Part shown: piece by piece, positions 31,359 through 40,146 of the stretch
Layout of the letters: each line of letters begins with the position of its first letter
Numbering within the stretch: the first letter of the stretch is position 1
NCBI GenBank assembly: GCA_963799245.1
Contig: CAWCWN010000004.1
Coordinates: 620,001 to 684,000 of the forward strand
Origin: CAWCWN01 sp963799245
GTDB taxonomy: Bacteria; Chloroflexota; Ktedonobacteria; Ktedonobacterales; Ktedonobacteraceae
DNA: 64,000 nucleotides
Direction: 5' to 3'
Notes under the pieces: generated by a model
The model's input: only the letters and a program-made list of their open reading frames with translations
The model's database searches: none
What the model was told of the DNA's origin: nothing
Position numbers and translations under genes: made by a program

Positions 31359-31641
31359 ATGTCTATGCGGTCACCCTCGCGCTTGCGCCCCGAAGGTGAG
31401 TGCGGCATTGCCATGTCGTGCGATCCAGGCCAAGCTGTTCTGGTAAACACTTGGCTGTTCGCAGATGTTACTGACGCTTTGCCCGCGCGTCCAGCCAGAC
31501 AGGGCTCCTGCCTGGATGGGCTGAGGGGCAAAACGCCCAGTCATTGACAGGAACTGTGTCTGCCCACGGGCCTCTGCTCTCCAGAGCGCCCGCGGCTGCT
31601 TGCCCGGCCAGTTCCCCGGCCGGCAACCAACAGTTGCTGTT

Positions 31642-31664
31642 CTGCTTTTCACTCTTCAATTGTT
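31642..31664 (-). repeat. 16S rRNA processing stem, 5' strand
   Basis: Pairs with 29744-29766; see that entry. Confidence 0.8.
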
Positions 31665-31759
31665 AAGGTGGCCGCGCGGAGACGGCTCGTAAGCCTTCAC
31701 TGCTGCCAGTATACCCCGCTTATGAAGCAAACATTTCATTCATTTGCTTCAATAGATGT

Positions 31760-31788
31760 AGTATCTCACATTCATAGTACTTTGTCAA
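31760..31788 (-). promoter_or_regulatory. rRNA operon promoter, proximal
   Basis: TTGACA at 31788-31783, 17-nt spacer, GATACT at 31765-31760, read on the minus strand. It is the promoter nearest to the 16S gene. Confidence 0.65.
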
Positions 31789-32028
31789 GGGGTTTTATAG
31801 CTCCTGGCGAAATCCTTAAGAATTCATCGCTTGCCTGCTCTTAACAAAGGCAGAGCCATTAGCAATTCTGTGCGCCAAAAAGGCCGCATAAAACCGGTGC
31901 AGGTTTGCTTTGCTCTGGGAAGGCAGGATCCCTGAGGAGCCACTTTAACGTGGCGCGCTATGAAACCCAACAGACAGGAGCACTTGAAGACTATAGTCAC
32001 TGGGTGATTGTCTACTTGAGGTGCCGCT

Positions 32029-32058
32029 ATTCTCCCACATCTCAGGTGGAGTTGTCAA
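32029..32058 (-). promoter_or_regulatory. rRNA operon promoter, middle
   Basis: TTGACA at 32058-32053, 18-nt spacer, GAGAAT at 32034-32029. Weaker -10 than the other two. Confidence 0.45.
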
Positions 32059-32123
32059 GAGATACATAAGACAGAATCACCATGACGAGAAATCCGGGTG
32101 GTTGTCTTTTTAGCAGCTTTAAA

Positions 32124-32152
32124 ATTATGCCACAGATTGCTCGATTTGTCAA
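32124..32152 (-). promoter_or_regulatory. rRNA operon promoter, distal
   Basis: TTGACA at 32152-32147, 17-nt spacer, CATAAT at 32129-32124. The best match of the three, just after the stop codon of the tyrA gene. Confidence 0.65.
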
Positions 32153-32199
32153 GAGGTTTTCCAGGCAATGTGGCAAGCGCGCAAAAATTGACCTGAAGG

Positions 32200-33069
32200 C
32201 TATTCGGGGATCTTTTGCAAAGCCTGCCACTGCAGGCGCAATTGCTGGGCCCTGGCAAACGTTTCGTCCAGGCCACGGTCATGAGCAGCTATGCGCTCGC
32301 GCAGAGCGCCGAGGGTTCGTATGTATTCGTCGAGCCAGCGTGTCAGGGTCTCGGCATTCGTCAGGCAAATGTCGCGATACATTTCAGGATTGCCCGCTGC
32401 CAGGCGCGTTGCATCACGAAAGCCGCCGGCGGCAAGTAGAGCGGCGTCTCTCCAGGCCGATCCTTCAGCAACAGTGTTCATCAAGGCGATAGAGGCAAGA
32501 AAAGGAAGATGACTGACGCCTGCGACCTGGCCATCGTGCTCGCCAGGCTCTAAAAAACGTACGCGCGCGCCAAGAGCCTCAACAAAGCTCGACACTTTCG
32601 CGATAGCCGCTGGGCTGGTACGGGGGGTAGGGGTCAGGCAGTAGATATGATCTTGAAAGAGCGCGGCGTCCGCGGCTTCAACACCGCTCAGTTCTTTGCC
32701 AGTCATGGGATGACCGCCCACAAAAGCTACGCCCTCCGGCAAAAACTCTTCAGCCCAGCTGATGACCTGGAGCTTGGTACTGGCGACATCGGTGACAACC
32801 GCGCCCGCCGACACTGACGAGGCGACTTCCTGGAGCAAAGAACGCATCGCTCCAACCGGAGTGGCTAAAACGACAAGATCTGAAGCGCGTACGGCATCAG
32901 CCAGGGCGGTAAACTCCTGGTCTATGGCGCCAACTTTACGCGCTGAATTGGCGACGCCTTTACCCAGGTCATAGCCAACTACCTCCCGGGCCGCCGCGGC
33001 CCGATGCAGCGCCAATCCTATCGATCCGCCGATGAGCCCCAGGCCAATAATGGCTACGCGCTGAAACAT
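32200..33069 (-). CDS. tyrA: prephenate (or arogenate) dehydrogenase
   Basis: 289 aa. Oxidative decarboxylation of prephenate to 4-hydroxyphenylpyruvate in tyrosine synthesis. The NAD-binding start VAIIGLGLIGGSIGLAL holds the GxGxxG turn; DVASTK, GGHPMTGKELSGVEAA and the catalytic His-containing HDGQVAGVSHLPFL are classic TyrA blocks. There is no fused chorismate mutase or ACT domain, so feedback control is not evident. AGGAGGAG precedes the ATG. Same strand as the two genes upstream, with an 81-nt gap. Confidence 0.93.
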   Translation of the reverse strand: MFQRVAIIGLGLIGGSIGLALHRAAAAREVVGYDLGKGVANSARKVGAIDQEFTALADAVRASDLVVLATPVGAMRSLLQEVASSVSAGAVVTDVASTKLQVISWAEEFLPEGVAFVGGHPMTGKELSGVEAADAALFQDHIYCLTPTPRTSPAAIAKVSSFVEALGARVRFLEPGEHDGQVAGVSHLPFLASIALMNTVAEGSAWRDAALLAAGGFRDATRLAAGNPEMYRDICLTNAETLTRWLDEYIRTLGALRERIAAHDRGLDETFARAQQLRLQWQALQKIPE

Positions 33070-33150
33070 GAACTCCTCCTCGCTTTCTCACATAAGCAGG
33101 TGCCTGCGCCACGCTGAACTCGTGAGTAATTGCTTCTCTGGTGCGAAGGC

Positions 33151-33933
33151 CTAAAAATAGACCAGTTCTTCCAACCACTGGCTGCCCCCGTCACCCAGGG
33201 CAGCGCCCAGCATTGCGGTAACCGCATCGCTCAGCAACACGCCGTTGTCTTTGCGATAGAGAGCGAGAAAACGCGGCAAGACTTCTGGTCCGGCATGGGC
33301 AAGCAGGTCCAGCGCAAGTTGTTCGAGGAGTAGCTCATAGCATAAATAATCTTCAGCGGTTGTATCCTCGTACCAGTCAAAGCCCCGAATGGTAATAGGT
33401 GTCTTGCCATCCTCTTCAGGCTCGAAAATTTCCCCATACCTTTGATACAGGTCCAGATTTACCATGCCCTCCTGGGCATTGATCTGCTGCGCAAGCCAGA
33501 GCGCCGCTAATTTGAGCTGCCACTCGTCGGCCCAGAGGGGATAATCATTGGGGTAAGGACGCGCATCAGCCTCTAAAAAGGCCAGCGCAAGCTCATGGTA
33601 CAACATAAAGGCGATTTTTACCTGGCTAGGCTCGCCGAAAATTGCATCGATGGCCAGGGGAACCACGATGGTGGGAGGTGAAGTAATATCCGTCCAATAG
33701 GGATGAGGGTTATCAAGCTCTTCTGCCTCAGTATGAGGGGCGGCGCTCCAATCCTGTGGCGCTACGATGAGAAGCTCGAATTCCGGTCGCGGCTGACCCA
33801 GCAATTTCGCCAGCTCGCTGGCCGCGCTGTCAAGCGCCTGCGCCGTCCAGCAGGCAAACACCTCTTCGCCCGCTGGATAGTAAACTGTCAGCGGCTGCGC
33901 TAATTTAGCATAGCGTTCATAAGGAAACGGCAT
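33151..33933 (-). CDS. peptidase MA-like protein with degenerate HExxH
   Basis: 260 aa, soluble. The middle has MLYHELALAFLE (near residue 109-120) followed by PLWADEW, the layout of M1/MA-type zincins in which HExxH is followed by a W-x-x-E segment. The second metal His is replaced (HELAL), so the protein is probably not an active metalloprotease. The remaining parts are acidic helices with no recognised fold. It follows the GTPase gene by 27 nt and precedes tyrA, suggesting cotranscription. The family assignment is tentative. Confidence 0.5.
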   Translation of the reverse strand: MPFPYERYAKLAQPLTVYYPAGEEVFACWTAQALDSAASELAKLLGQPRPEFELLIVAPQDWSAAPHTEAEELDNPHPYWTDITSPPTIVVPLAIDAIFGEPSQVKIAFMLYHELALAFLEADARPYPNDYPLWADEWQLKLAALWLAQQINAQEGMVNLDLYQRYGEIFEPEEDGKTPITIRGFDWYEDTTAEDYLCYELLLEQLALDLLAHAGPEVLPRFLALYRKDNGVLLSDAVTAMLGAALGDGGSQWLEELVYF

Positions 33934-33960
33934 AAGCTCAGTTCATCTTGTCCCTTCGTA

Positions 33961-35235
33961 TTATTTGGGCTGTATCTTTTCCTCGACCTCGCGGGTCGTA
34001 ACCACCCCATCCTCGGCGGCCGGAAGCGTCAGTATGGGCACATCTTTGCCCTCAATGGCCAGACCGCGCAACTCCTCTGGCGGATGTTCCCGGCGGAAAA
34101 GGCGATAAAAACGCGTATAAAGCTGGCGCATACGGTTAGGATCTATCTTCTTGCCGCCTTCATAGTACTCAAGCGCCACCTGGCCGATAGACCAGGTCGC
34201 GGCCCCGGCGATCGCCCCCGCGACAAAATCACCGCCAAATGGTACCGCCTTTGCTGCCTGCTCAGCCAGGAAACGCAGGGCAAGGCCGCCTGCCATCGTA
34301 GCAATAAGCTCACGCGCGTGTTTCATGGCGGCATTCGTGTCCAATGGCTCACCATAGAGGGCGGCCAGGCGCAGCACCAGGCAAATCTGCGTACCCAGCA
34401 GGATGGGTATGTCTATCAATGGGATCGGCTCAATACCGGCGGCCAGGCTGACCAGGGTCGCGTTGCGGATGATGCGTTGCCCGGCGGTATGACGATACAG
34501 AGGGAGTTCATGTCCAATCACCAGCGCGGCTTCGGGGCTCGCCTCGATCATGGCTGGAATAAGCTCCTCGGCTACATTCGCTCCCGTCCGAGCCGAGACG
34601 GGGATGACCCCTACAGCTCCCAGCAGGACGGCGATCTCCGTTGCAATCTGATCGCCGCTCTCGCCGCCCTTCAAGGCATCGATCTTATTTACGGCGAGGA
34701 TAATAGGCTTATTCTCTTGCTTAATGACTTCGTAGAGCTCACGATCTTTGCTCTGGAGTCCCCGCGTCGCATCAAGCAGGAACACGATCACGCTGGCCTG
34801 GCGCAGCCCACTCTCCACCTCGTCGGCTAAATGCCCGGGCTTATCAACGCCAGGCGTATCAATCAAGGTGAAGGGACCAAAGTCGGTGCGCACCAGGGCA
34901 CGGGTTGTTCCAGCCTCTGAAGAAACCGGTGAGAGCTGCTGACCTTTGATTTTATTGAAAAGGGTGCTCTTGCCCGTATTGGGCTGGCCGACGATAACGA
35001 CAGTATTATTCAGGCCCTGCAGCACCTCTTCCTGGGCCTGCTTCCAATTGACGGCCTTCATAAAGCCCTGAACCATGCCTATGGTCGCGGGCATATTCTT
35101 CAATGTGTTGATACCTAATTCGCGCATATTCCTGGGTCGGATACTTTTACGAATGAGACTTTTTGGAGCCTCTGTTTTAATTTTTTGCTTCTGCTCTTCA
35201 TCCGCGGCATTGCTGCTTTTTTTATCACTGGCCAT
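33961..35235 (-). CDS. Era/TrmE-like GTPase with C-terminal DUF697-type membrane-associated domain
   Basis: 424 aa. A basic N-terminal tail (about 1-75) precedes a GTPase domain: G1 GQPNTGKST (near 84), G3 DTPG (near 125), G4 NKID (near 180) and G5 SARTG. Residues about 255-370 are hydrophobic, Gly/Ala-rich helices (LIDIPILLGTQICLVLRLAAL, then AGAIAGAATWSIGQVALEYY in pieces) typical of DUF697 proteins such as YcjF. Such proteins probably sit at the membrane and remodel or regulate it. AAGGAAATAGAGT precedes the ATG. Likely first gene of an operon with the MA-like gene. Confidence 0.8.
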   Translation of the reverse strand: MASDKKSSNAADEEQKQKIKTEAPKSLIRKSIRPRNMRELGINTLKNMPATIGMVQGFMKAVNWKQAQEEVLQGLNNTVVIVGQPNTGKSTLFNKIKGQQLSPVSSEAGTTRALVRTDFGPFTLIDTPGVDKPGHLADEVESGLRQASVIVFLLDATRGLQSKDRELYEVIKQENKPIILAVNKIDALKGGESGDQIATEIAVLLGAVGVIPVSARTGANVAEELIPAMIEASPEAALVIGHELPLYRHTAGQRIIRNATLVSLAAGIEPIPLIDIPILLGTQICLVLRLAALYGEPLDTNAAMKHARELIATMAGGLALRFLAEQAAKAVPFGGDFVAGAIAGAATWSIGQVALEYYEGGKKIDPNRMRQLYTRFYRLFRREHPPEELRGLAIEGKDVPILTLPAAEDGVVTTREVEEKIQPK

Positions 35236-35639
35236 ACTCTATTTCCTTACTGCAATAAACAATGAGAATGTGATGTGAGGCCGCTAAAACTATCATACAG
35301 TTTCATTATAGTCGCCCGGCCCATTTAAGCGCAAGCATGCCCGCATGGCTACGCTATCTCAAGCATACCTACCTGCTACAAGTCAACCCACTTAATTAAA
35401 GATACGAGACAGGTCCCACAATAGTTGACAATCGCCCGCTGTCAGCGCCTTAAAGTCGAGGAGGTGAGATCTTTGCGCAAGGGCTGGCCAGCAAACGCAA
35501 CAATATGCTTTAATGCTTATATCTCAACTACTCGTTAGCAGCAAAGACGCACCATAGGGCGATTTGACGCCCGCGCTTATTTCTGCCATAATATCTTTTG
35601 TAAAGTATTGGCGCACAACACTAATGAAGAGGTCCACGA
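35236..35639. other. divergent intergenic region
   Basis: 404 bp. It holds a strong plus-strand promoter (see next entry) and a TATAAT at 35304-35309 on the minus strand, without a good -35, that may serve the GTPase gene. No gene or RNA element was recognised. Confidence 0.45.
35564..35592 (+). promoter_or_regulatory. sigma70-type promoter before the 70-aa gene and nth
   Basis: TTGACG, 17-nt spacer, CATAAT, ending 47 nt before the ATG at 35640. Confidence 0.65.
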
Positions 35640-35852
35640 ATGCAGGATATCCCAACCCAGCGTGAGCTAGAATACGACTACCAGGCTGGCTACGCTCGTG
35701 TCATGTGGTACGCTCAGCAGGCTCGACGTCGAGGCTGGCACATCAGCGAGCGCCAGCTTGTCCACGAAATTATGCAGCTCGAGCGCGCCGCCCAGATACG
35801 CGAGAAGAGCAAATTGCCTGTCATAGGCCCCGAGGTGAGGCCGGCAGCCTGA
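35640..35852 (+). CDS. hypothetical protein, 70 aa, upstream of nth
   Basis: Not recognised. It is short, charged and predicted helical, with TQRELEYDYQAGYARVMWYA and a C-terminal ERAAQIREKSK. It follows a good promoter and a GAGGTCC ribosome-binding site, and precedes nth by 63 nt on the same strand, so it is probably expressed. A small DNA- or protein-binding role is possible but not shown. Confidence 0.55.
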   Translation: MQDIPTQRELEYDYQAGYARVMWYAQQARRRGWHISERQLVHEIMQLERAAQIREKSKLPVIGPEVRPAA

Positions 35853-35915
35853 AATCATGGGCAGGCCGATGCGTTGAGAGATATTTTGCGCGAGCAGCGC
35901 GAACAAAGGTAGGCC

Positions 35916-36608
35916 ATGGAGCGTACGACCGCCACGCCATATACAGGTCCTCAGCCCGGCTCACCTGAGCAGATAGAGGCGATTACCATGGAACTACGCC
36001 GCCTCTACCCTGGCGCCAGCTGCAGCTTGAATTTCACAAATCCTCTTGAACTGCTTATCGCCACCCAGCTGGCGGCGCAGTGCACCGATGAACGCGTCAA
36101 TCTCGTCACGCAAACGCTTTTTCAGAAATATCGCAGCGCGCAGGACTACGCCAACGCTTCCCAGGAAGAATTAGAACAGGATATTAAATCAACAGGCTTT
36201 TACCGCAATAAGGCCAAAAATATTCGCGCTGCCTGCCTGCGCATCATCCTGGAATTTGGTGGAGAGGTGCCGCGCTCAATGCCTGAATTGCTCAGCCTTC
36301 CGGGAGTTGCTCGCAAGACCGCCAATGTCGTGCTGAGCAATGCCTTTGGCCTTGTCGAGGGCTACACGGTCGATACCCACAACATCCGCCTCGCTCGCCG
36401 CTTTGGCTGGACTTCCAGCGATGACGCCGCCAGGGTCGAGCAGGAATTGATGACGAAGATCCCACGCCAGGACTGGTTCGATCTCTCGCACCTGCTCATC
36501 TACCACGGACGCGCCATCTGTGACGCCCGCAGACCGCTCTGCGAGCAATGCACACTGGCAGCCCTCTGTCCCTGCGCCTTCATCGCCATAAAAGCTGGCA
36601 AAAAGTAA
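35916..36608 (+). CDS. nth: endonuclease III (DNA glycosylase/AP lyase)
   Basis: 230 aa. Removes oxidised pyrimidines and cuts the abasic site in base excision repair. The helix-hairpin-helix LPGVARKTANVVL carries the catalytic Lys, and TVDTHNIRLARRFG the catalytic Asp. The C-terminal C-x6-C-x2-C-x5-C (CDARRPLCEQCTLAALC) binds a 4Fe-4S cluster. The length is about 15 residues over the E. coli enzyme, at the N-terminus. It is cotranscribed with the 70-aa gene. Confidence 0.95.
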   Translation: MERTTATPYTGPQPGSPEQIEAITMELRRLYPGASCSLNFTNPLELLIATQLAAQCTDERVNLVTQTLFQKYRSAQDYANASQEELEQDIKSTGFYRNKAKNIRAACLRIILEFGGEVPRSMPELLSLPGVARKTANVVLSNAFGLVEGYTVDTHNIRLARRFGWTSSDDAARVEQELMTKIPRQDWFDLSHLLIYHGRAICDARRPLCEQCTLAALCPCAFIAIKAGKK

Positions 36609-36669
36609 CGCGCGCCCCGCGTCGCCCGGCAAGTGGTCTAGATCCGCACCAGCAATGCGGCTGGAAGCT

Positions 36670-36792
36670 CTACTTTGCCTCACTCCCATGAATAATGCGA
36701 CGTATGACGCGGCGAGCCACCGCCAGCGCAATGATCTCAACCACTCCGCGCACCACGCGCGTCCTTAGATTTACCTTCCTGGCTCTGGACAT
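36670..36792 (-). CDS. 40-aa basic peptide (too short for routine ORF calling)
   Basis: An ATG at 36792 follows GGAGAGG at good spacing and opens a 40-codon frame ending at TAG. The peptide starts MSRARKVNLRTRVVRGVVE and continues as a helix alternating hydrophobic (IIALAVA) and Arg residues, so it could be an amphipathic or membrane-active peptide. It lies alone between nth and the nucleoside hydrolase gene. Only the ribosome-binding site and composition support it. Confidence 0.4.
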   Translation of the reverse strand: MSRARKVNLRTRVVRGVVEIIALAVARRVIRRIIHGSEAK

Positions 36793-36889
36793 AACCGACC
36801 TCTCCGTGTTCAAACCTACTTCTCTTTAACAGCCCTCTCTTTATTAATGCGTTCCTCGGCGCAGTTTTGGAACAAGAGTAGGGCCTGTT

Positions 36890-37819
36890 TCAATATGTCA
36901 GGAGCGTCTCTATTAGCATATCCCAGAAGCGCTCCACCTCCAGGGCGTAGCCTACACGCGCATTAGGCGCCCTGCCCAGGGTGCCATAAATATCACACAC
37001 GGTGCGGCCGCTGGTCCAGGCCCCAATGGTTTCGATCTCGACGCGCGCCATGGCTGTCTTGATGAGCGAGGGGTCGATGACGGCAGCCACCGCGCAAGGA
37101 TCGTGCACGGGTGGAGCTGGAAAGCCAAAGACATTGCGGTAGGTAGCGCCAAAGAAGAGCAGTAGCTCGGCTACAAACGACGTAACCGCTCGCCCGGCGC
37201 TGCGCAGGCGAGCGAGCACATCATCCGTGGCAAGCGCCTGGTGCGTTACCTCCAGAGGCGTCATAGTCACGGGCCGGCCGCAGCCAAAAACGATGGCCGC
37301 CGCCTCCGGATCGGCCCAGATATTAAACTCCGCCACAGGCGTCGTATTGCCCAGGCCTATTGCTCCACCCATTAAAGAAATAGCCTGGATCTTCGGCAGA
37401 ATGGCGGGCTCACGGCGGATAGCGCTGGCGATATTGGTGAGCGGTCCGGTGGGAACAAGGATAATGTCCCCGTCTGATTGCATGAGCAGATCTATCAACA
37501 GGTCGACCGCATGCTGTGGTACAGCTGCGATATCCGGTTCAGGCAGGACGGGGCCGTCCATGCCCGATGCGCCATGAATATTCGCGGCGTGGCGTGGCGG
37601 GCGCACAAGGGGGCGATCCATGCCCCGCGCGACAGGTACATTGCGAATATTGGCCAGCGAACAGACTTTGAGCGCGTTCAGCGTTGTTTTTTCGAGCGAT
37701 TGATTGCCGGCGACAGTGGTTATAGCCAGCAGCTCAAGCAAGGGGTGGTGGGCCGCGAGCAACAGAGCGATGGCATCATCATGGCCGGGGTCACAGTCGA
37801 GGATGATTCTGGATTTCAT
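36890..37819 (-). CDS. inosine/uridine-preferring nucleoside hydrolase
   Basis: 309 aa. Cleaves the N-glycosidic bond of ribonucleosides for salvage. The N-terminus IILDCDPGHDDAIALLLA is the family signature, with the Ca-binding and catalytic Asp residues. ITTVAGNQSLEKTTLNAL, DIILVPTGPLTNIA and VAEFNIWADPEAAAIVF are further blocks, and HDPCAVAAV near the C-terminus provides the last Asp ligand. The ATG overlaps the TGA of the YHS-domain frame upstream (ATGA), suggesting coupling. Confidence 0.93.
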   Translation of the reverse strand: MKSRIILDCDPGHDDAIALLLAAHHPLLELLAITTVAGNQSLEKTTLNALKVCSLANIRNVPVARGMDRPLVRPPRHAANIHGASGMDGPVLPEPDIAAVPQHAVDLLIDLLMQSDGDIILVPTGPLTNIASAIRREPAILPKIQAISLMGGAIGLGNTTPVAEFNIWADPEAAAIVFGCGRPVTMTPLEVTHQALATDDVLARLRSAGRAVTSFVAELLLFFGATYRNVFGFPAPPVHDPCAVAAVIDPSLIKTAMARVEIETIGAWTSGRTVCDIYGTLGRAPNARVGYALEVERFWDMLIETLLTY

Positions 37820-38094
37820 GCTTTTTCCTGCTGAACAAGGTATTCCTGCGGGCTGCGCTCAAATTGACACTTGCAGGCGGGACAGCAAAAGTAGTAGTCT
37901 CGCCCGGCGTGACTGGTGCGATGGCGAGTAGTAGCGATCTCAACCTCCATACCACAGACCGGATCGATGGCAGTGGGAGATACTGGCAGGGCCGCGTGCT
38001 CGCTGAGTTGTGGTTGTAATGCTGGCGCGGGGGCCCTGTCCTGACAGGCCGAACTACGCAGGGCCTGCTCAAGTATATCTTCATCGTACCTCCA
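37816..38094 (-). pseudogene. YHS-domain protein, 5' end broken or start unresolved
   Basis: A 93-codon open frame encodes, in its C-terminal half, DPVCGMEVEIATTRHRTS (near the middle) and DYYFCCPACKCQFERSPQEY, a clear YHS/TRASH-type metal-binding domain. The N-terminal part reads YDEDILEQALR and looks protein-like. No in-frame ATG, GTG or TTG lies before the domain. The ATG at 38095 has a frame of only four codons (MEVR) ending in TGA, and the ATG at 38084, which has a GGAGG site, is in another frame. A one-base change would join either start to the domain, so this is a frameshifted gene, a sequencing error or an unusual start. Its TGA overlaps the ATG of the hydrolase gene. Confidence 0.6.
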
Positions 38095-38191
38095 TCAAGC
38101 ACAATAGCGAAGAAAGAATGAGCATGAGGCCAGTATACCATAAAATATGCGTGGAATGAAGAGCATATTGCTGGGGAATCTGCGGCTATAC

Positions 38192-38221
38192 TTGACAGGG
38201 GAGAGGAAACCTCCTTACAAT
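38192..38221 (+). promoter_or_regulatory. promoter of the molybdate/tungstate ABC operon
   Basis: TTGACA at 38192-38197, 18-nt spacer, TACAAT at 38216-38221. The spacer contains GAGGAAACCTC, a small inverted repeat that could be an operator. The 89-nt leader that follows has a 7-bp hairpin (38236-38254) but no Moco-riboswitch consensus that I could see. Confidence 0.6.
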
Positions 38222-38310
38222 ATGAGCAGCCATGTCTACTCATCGATTGAGTAGCAAAACTGTGAATACCTACAGCTGGAGTACGTACCTTTGCTGTAAA
38301 GGAGGCCCAT

Positions 38311-39336
38311 GTGAGCGTCATCCAGAGTAATGTGAACAAGCGGCGACACTTCGGACATCTTTCCAGGCTTTGCGCTTGCCTGGCTCTGAGCGCCATCCTG
38401 CTGGCCGCCTGCGGGAGCGGCAGCGCCAGCAGCACTCCTTCAACCAGGAGCAAGGTCTCCGTCCTTTATGCCGGTTCGCTGGTCAACCTGATGGAGAGAA
38501 AGATTGGCCCCGCTTTTACCCAGGCCAGCGGCTATCCCTACCAGGGTGAAGGCAAAGGCTCAACCGCTCTCGCCAATGAGATCAAAGGCAGACTGCGCTT
38601 CCCGGATATTTTTATCAGCGCATCCGCCAGCAGCGACAAGAGCCTGATGGGGGCAGCCAATGGCAACTACGTAGCGTGGTATGTCCCGTTTATGCGTACG
38701 TCGCTGGTGCTCGGCTACAATCCCAACAGCAGATTCGCCGCCGACTTCAGTGCAGCCGCCAATGGCACCAAAGCCTGGTACCAGGTGCTGCAGGAGCCCG
38801 CTATGCGCATAGGACGTACCGACCCTGCCCTCGACCCTAAAGGTGTGCGCACAGTCATTCTCATGCAACTGGCCCAGCAGTATTACCACCAGTCCGAGTT
38901 GAGCCAGAAAATTCTTGGCGCTCCTGAGAATAGCAGCCAGATTTTTCCCGAAGAAGAGCTGGCTGAGCGTCTCGGTTCAGGTCAGCTTGACGCGGGTTTT
39001 TTCTATCTGAACGAGGTCAAGGAGCTTAACCTGCCCTACATCACCTTGCCCGACCAGATCAACCTGGGCGAGCCAGGACTCAACAGCGTCTATGCCAGGG
39101 CAAGTTATACCAATCCCAAAACCGGTGAGGTGACAAAAGGCTCTGCCACCGTCTATACTATTACCATTCCCAGCACGAGCAAGAACACGGCCGGGGCGAA
39201 TGCCTTCGTCAGCTTCCTCTTCTCGGCGCAGGGTAAGGCGCTCCTTACACAGGATGGCCTGACGCTGGTGACGCCCAGGATAACGGGAGATGCTGCAGCG
39301 CTACCCGGCCAGCTCAAGCAGTACTTCAGTTCCTAG
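38311..39336 (+). CDS. molybdate/tungstate ABC transporter, substrate-binding lipoprotein (WtpA/ModA-like)
   Basis: 341 aa, GTG start with AAAGGAGG upstream. The N-terminus has a basic stretch, a hydrophobic core and the lipobox LLAAC (Cys34), so it is an outer-leaflet lipoprotein. The mature domain starts VSVLYAGSLVNLME and has GEGKGSTALANEIKGR and PDIFISASASSDKSL, closely the WtpA/ModA group that binds molybdate or tungstate. It is first of three genes, with 15-nt spacing to the permease gene. Molybdate versus tungstate cannot be told apart. Confidence 0.85.
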   Translation: MSVIQSNVNKRRHFGHLSRLCACLALSAILLAACGSGSASSTPSTRSKVSVLYAGSLVNLMERKIGPAFTQASGYPYQGEGKGSTALANEIKGRLRFPDIFISASASSDKSLMGAANGNYVAWYVPFMRTSLVLGYNPNSRFAADFSAAANGTKAWYQVLQEPAMRIGRTDPALDPKGVRTVILMQLAQQYYHQSELSQKILGAPENSSQIFPEEELAERLGSGQLDAGFFYLNEVKELNLPYITLPDQINLGEPGLNSVYARASYTNPKTGEVTKGSATVYTITIPSTSKNTAGANAFVSFLFSAQGKALLTQDGLTLVTPRITGDAAALPGQLKQYFSS

Positions 39337-39351
39337 CGGGAGGAGACGGGT

Positions 39352-40146
39352 GTGTTAACGCGCTGGAATGTAGGACGCCATAGCCTGACGCTGCTGGGGG
39401 CGCTGCTTCTACTCTACCTCGTCACACCGCTGGTGTATTTCTTGATCAAGTTGCCCTGGCACGGCGTACCAGGGCAACTTGCCGATCCCCAGGCGCTGGC
39501 CGCCCTCGTCACCTCTCTCCTCGCGGCCACGCTGGCGCTGGCCGTGTCGGCCCTCCTGGGGGTGCCTCTGGCCTACGTGCTGGCGCGCAGAGACTTTCCG
39601 GGCCGCAGTTTACTGACCCTGCTGGTCTATCTCCCGCTCGTCTTCCCTCCCGTCGTCAGCGGCATCATGCTCCTGCTGTTGTACGGGCCATATGGCCCCA
39701 TCGGTGCCCCCTTCGCCAACGCAGGGCTTGAACTCGACTCCTCCTTTACCGGCGTCATCCTGGCAGAGACCTTCGTCGCCTCGCCCTTCGTGATCATCGC
39801 GGCACGTTCAGCCTTTGAGGCGGTGGACCCGGCGTTCGAGCAGGTGGCGGCTACGCTGGGCAAGGGCTCCTGGACCATCTTCTGGGGCGTCAATGTGCCG
39901 CTAGCCAGGACCGGCATCATTGCCGGGCTCCTGCTCGGCTGGCTGCGCGCCCTGGGAGAATTTGGAGCTACAGTGGTCCTGGCCTATCACCCCTACACAC
40001 TGCCCGTTTACCTCTACGTACAACTGAGCGGGACGGGGGTTAATGCTGCTCTACCGCTGGCGCTGCTGGCCCTGGGGGTGAGTTGCATCGGCGCAGGCCT
40101 GGTGTTGTGGCTACAGCGAGCCGACCAGCGACGAGGTGTGCGGTGA
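39352..40146 (+). CDS. molybdate/tungstate ABC transporter permease (ModB/WtpB-like)
   Basis: 264 aa, GTG start after GGGAGGAG. It has six hydrophobic helices (residues about 12-32, 52-75, 90-110, 138-155, 190-212 and 235-256). The cytoplasmic coupling loop is EQVAATLGKGSWTIFWGVNVPLA with the EAA-type GxxxxxxxxxP pattern. GEFGATVVLAYHP matches ModB-type permeases. The stop overlaps the start of the ATPase gene (GTGA). Confidence 0.88.
   Translation: MLTRWNVGRHSLTLLGALLLLYLVTPLVYFLIKLPWHGVPGQLADPQALAALVTSLLAATLALAVSALLGVPLAYVLARRDFPGRSLLTLLVYLPLVFPPVVSGIMLLLLYGPYGPIGAPFANAGLELDSSFTGVILAETFVASPFVIIAARSAFEAVDPAFEQVAATLGKGSWTIFWGVNVPLARTGIIAGLLLGWLRALGEFGATVVLAYHPYTLPVYLYVQLSGTGVNAALPLALLALGVSCIGAGLVLWLQRADQRRGVR

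Larger units (their letters stand above)
31359..32199 (-). other. leader and promoter region of the rRNA operon
   Basis: 840 bp with no convincing gene; short frames here lack protein-like composition. It contains the 5' strand of the 16S processing stem (31642-31664) and three promoter-like sites on the minus strand (separate entries). GC-rich leader sequence lies between 31,380 and 31,690. Confidence 0.65.

Noticed and set aside
38222..38310. Moco riboswitch in the leader of the molybdate transporter
   Set aside because: The leader is only about 89 nt, has a small hairpin and lacks the conserved Moco-RNA blocks as far as I can see.
37791..38453. 220-codon minus-strand frame overlapping the start of the molybdate-binding protein
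   Set aside because: It is antisense to the clear lipoprotein gene, crosses a strong opposite promoter and lacks any family resemblance; the YHS domain lies in another frame.
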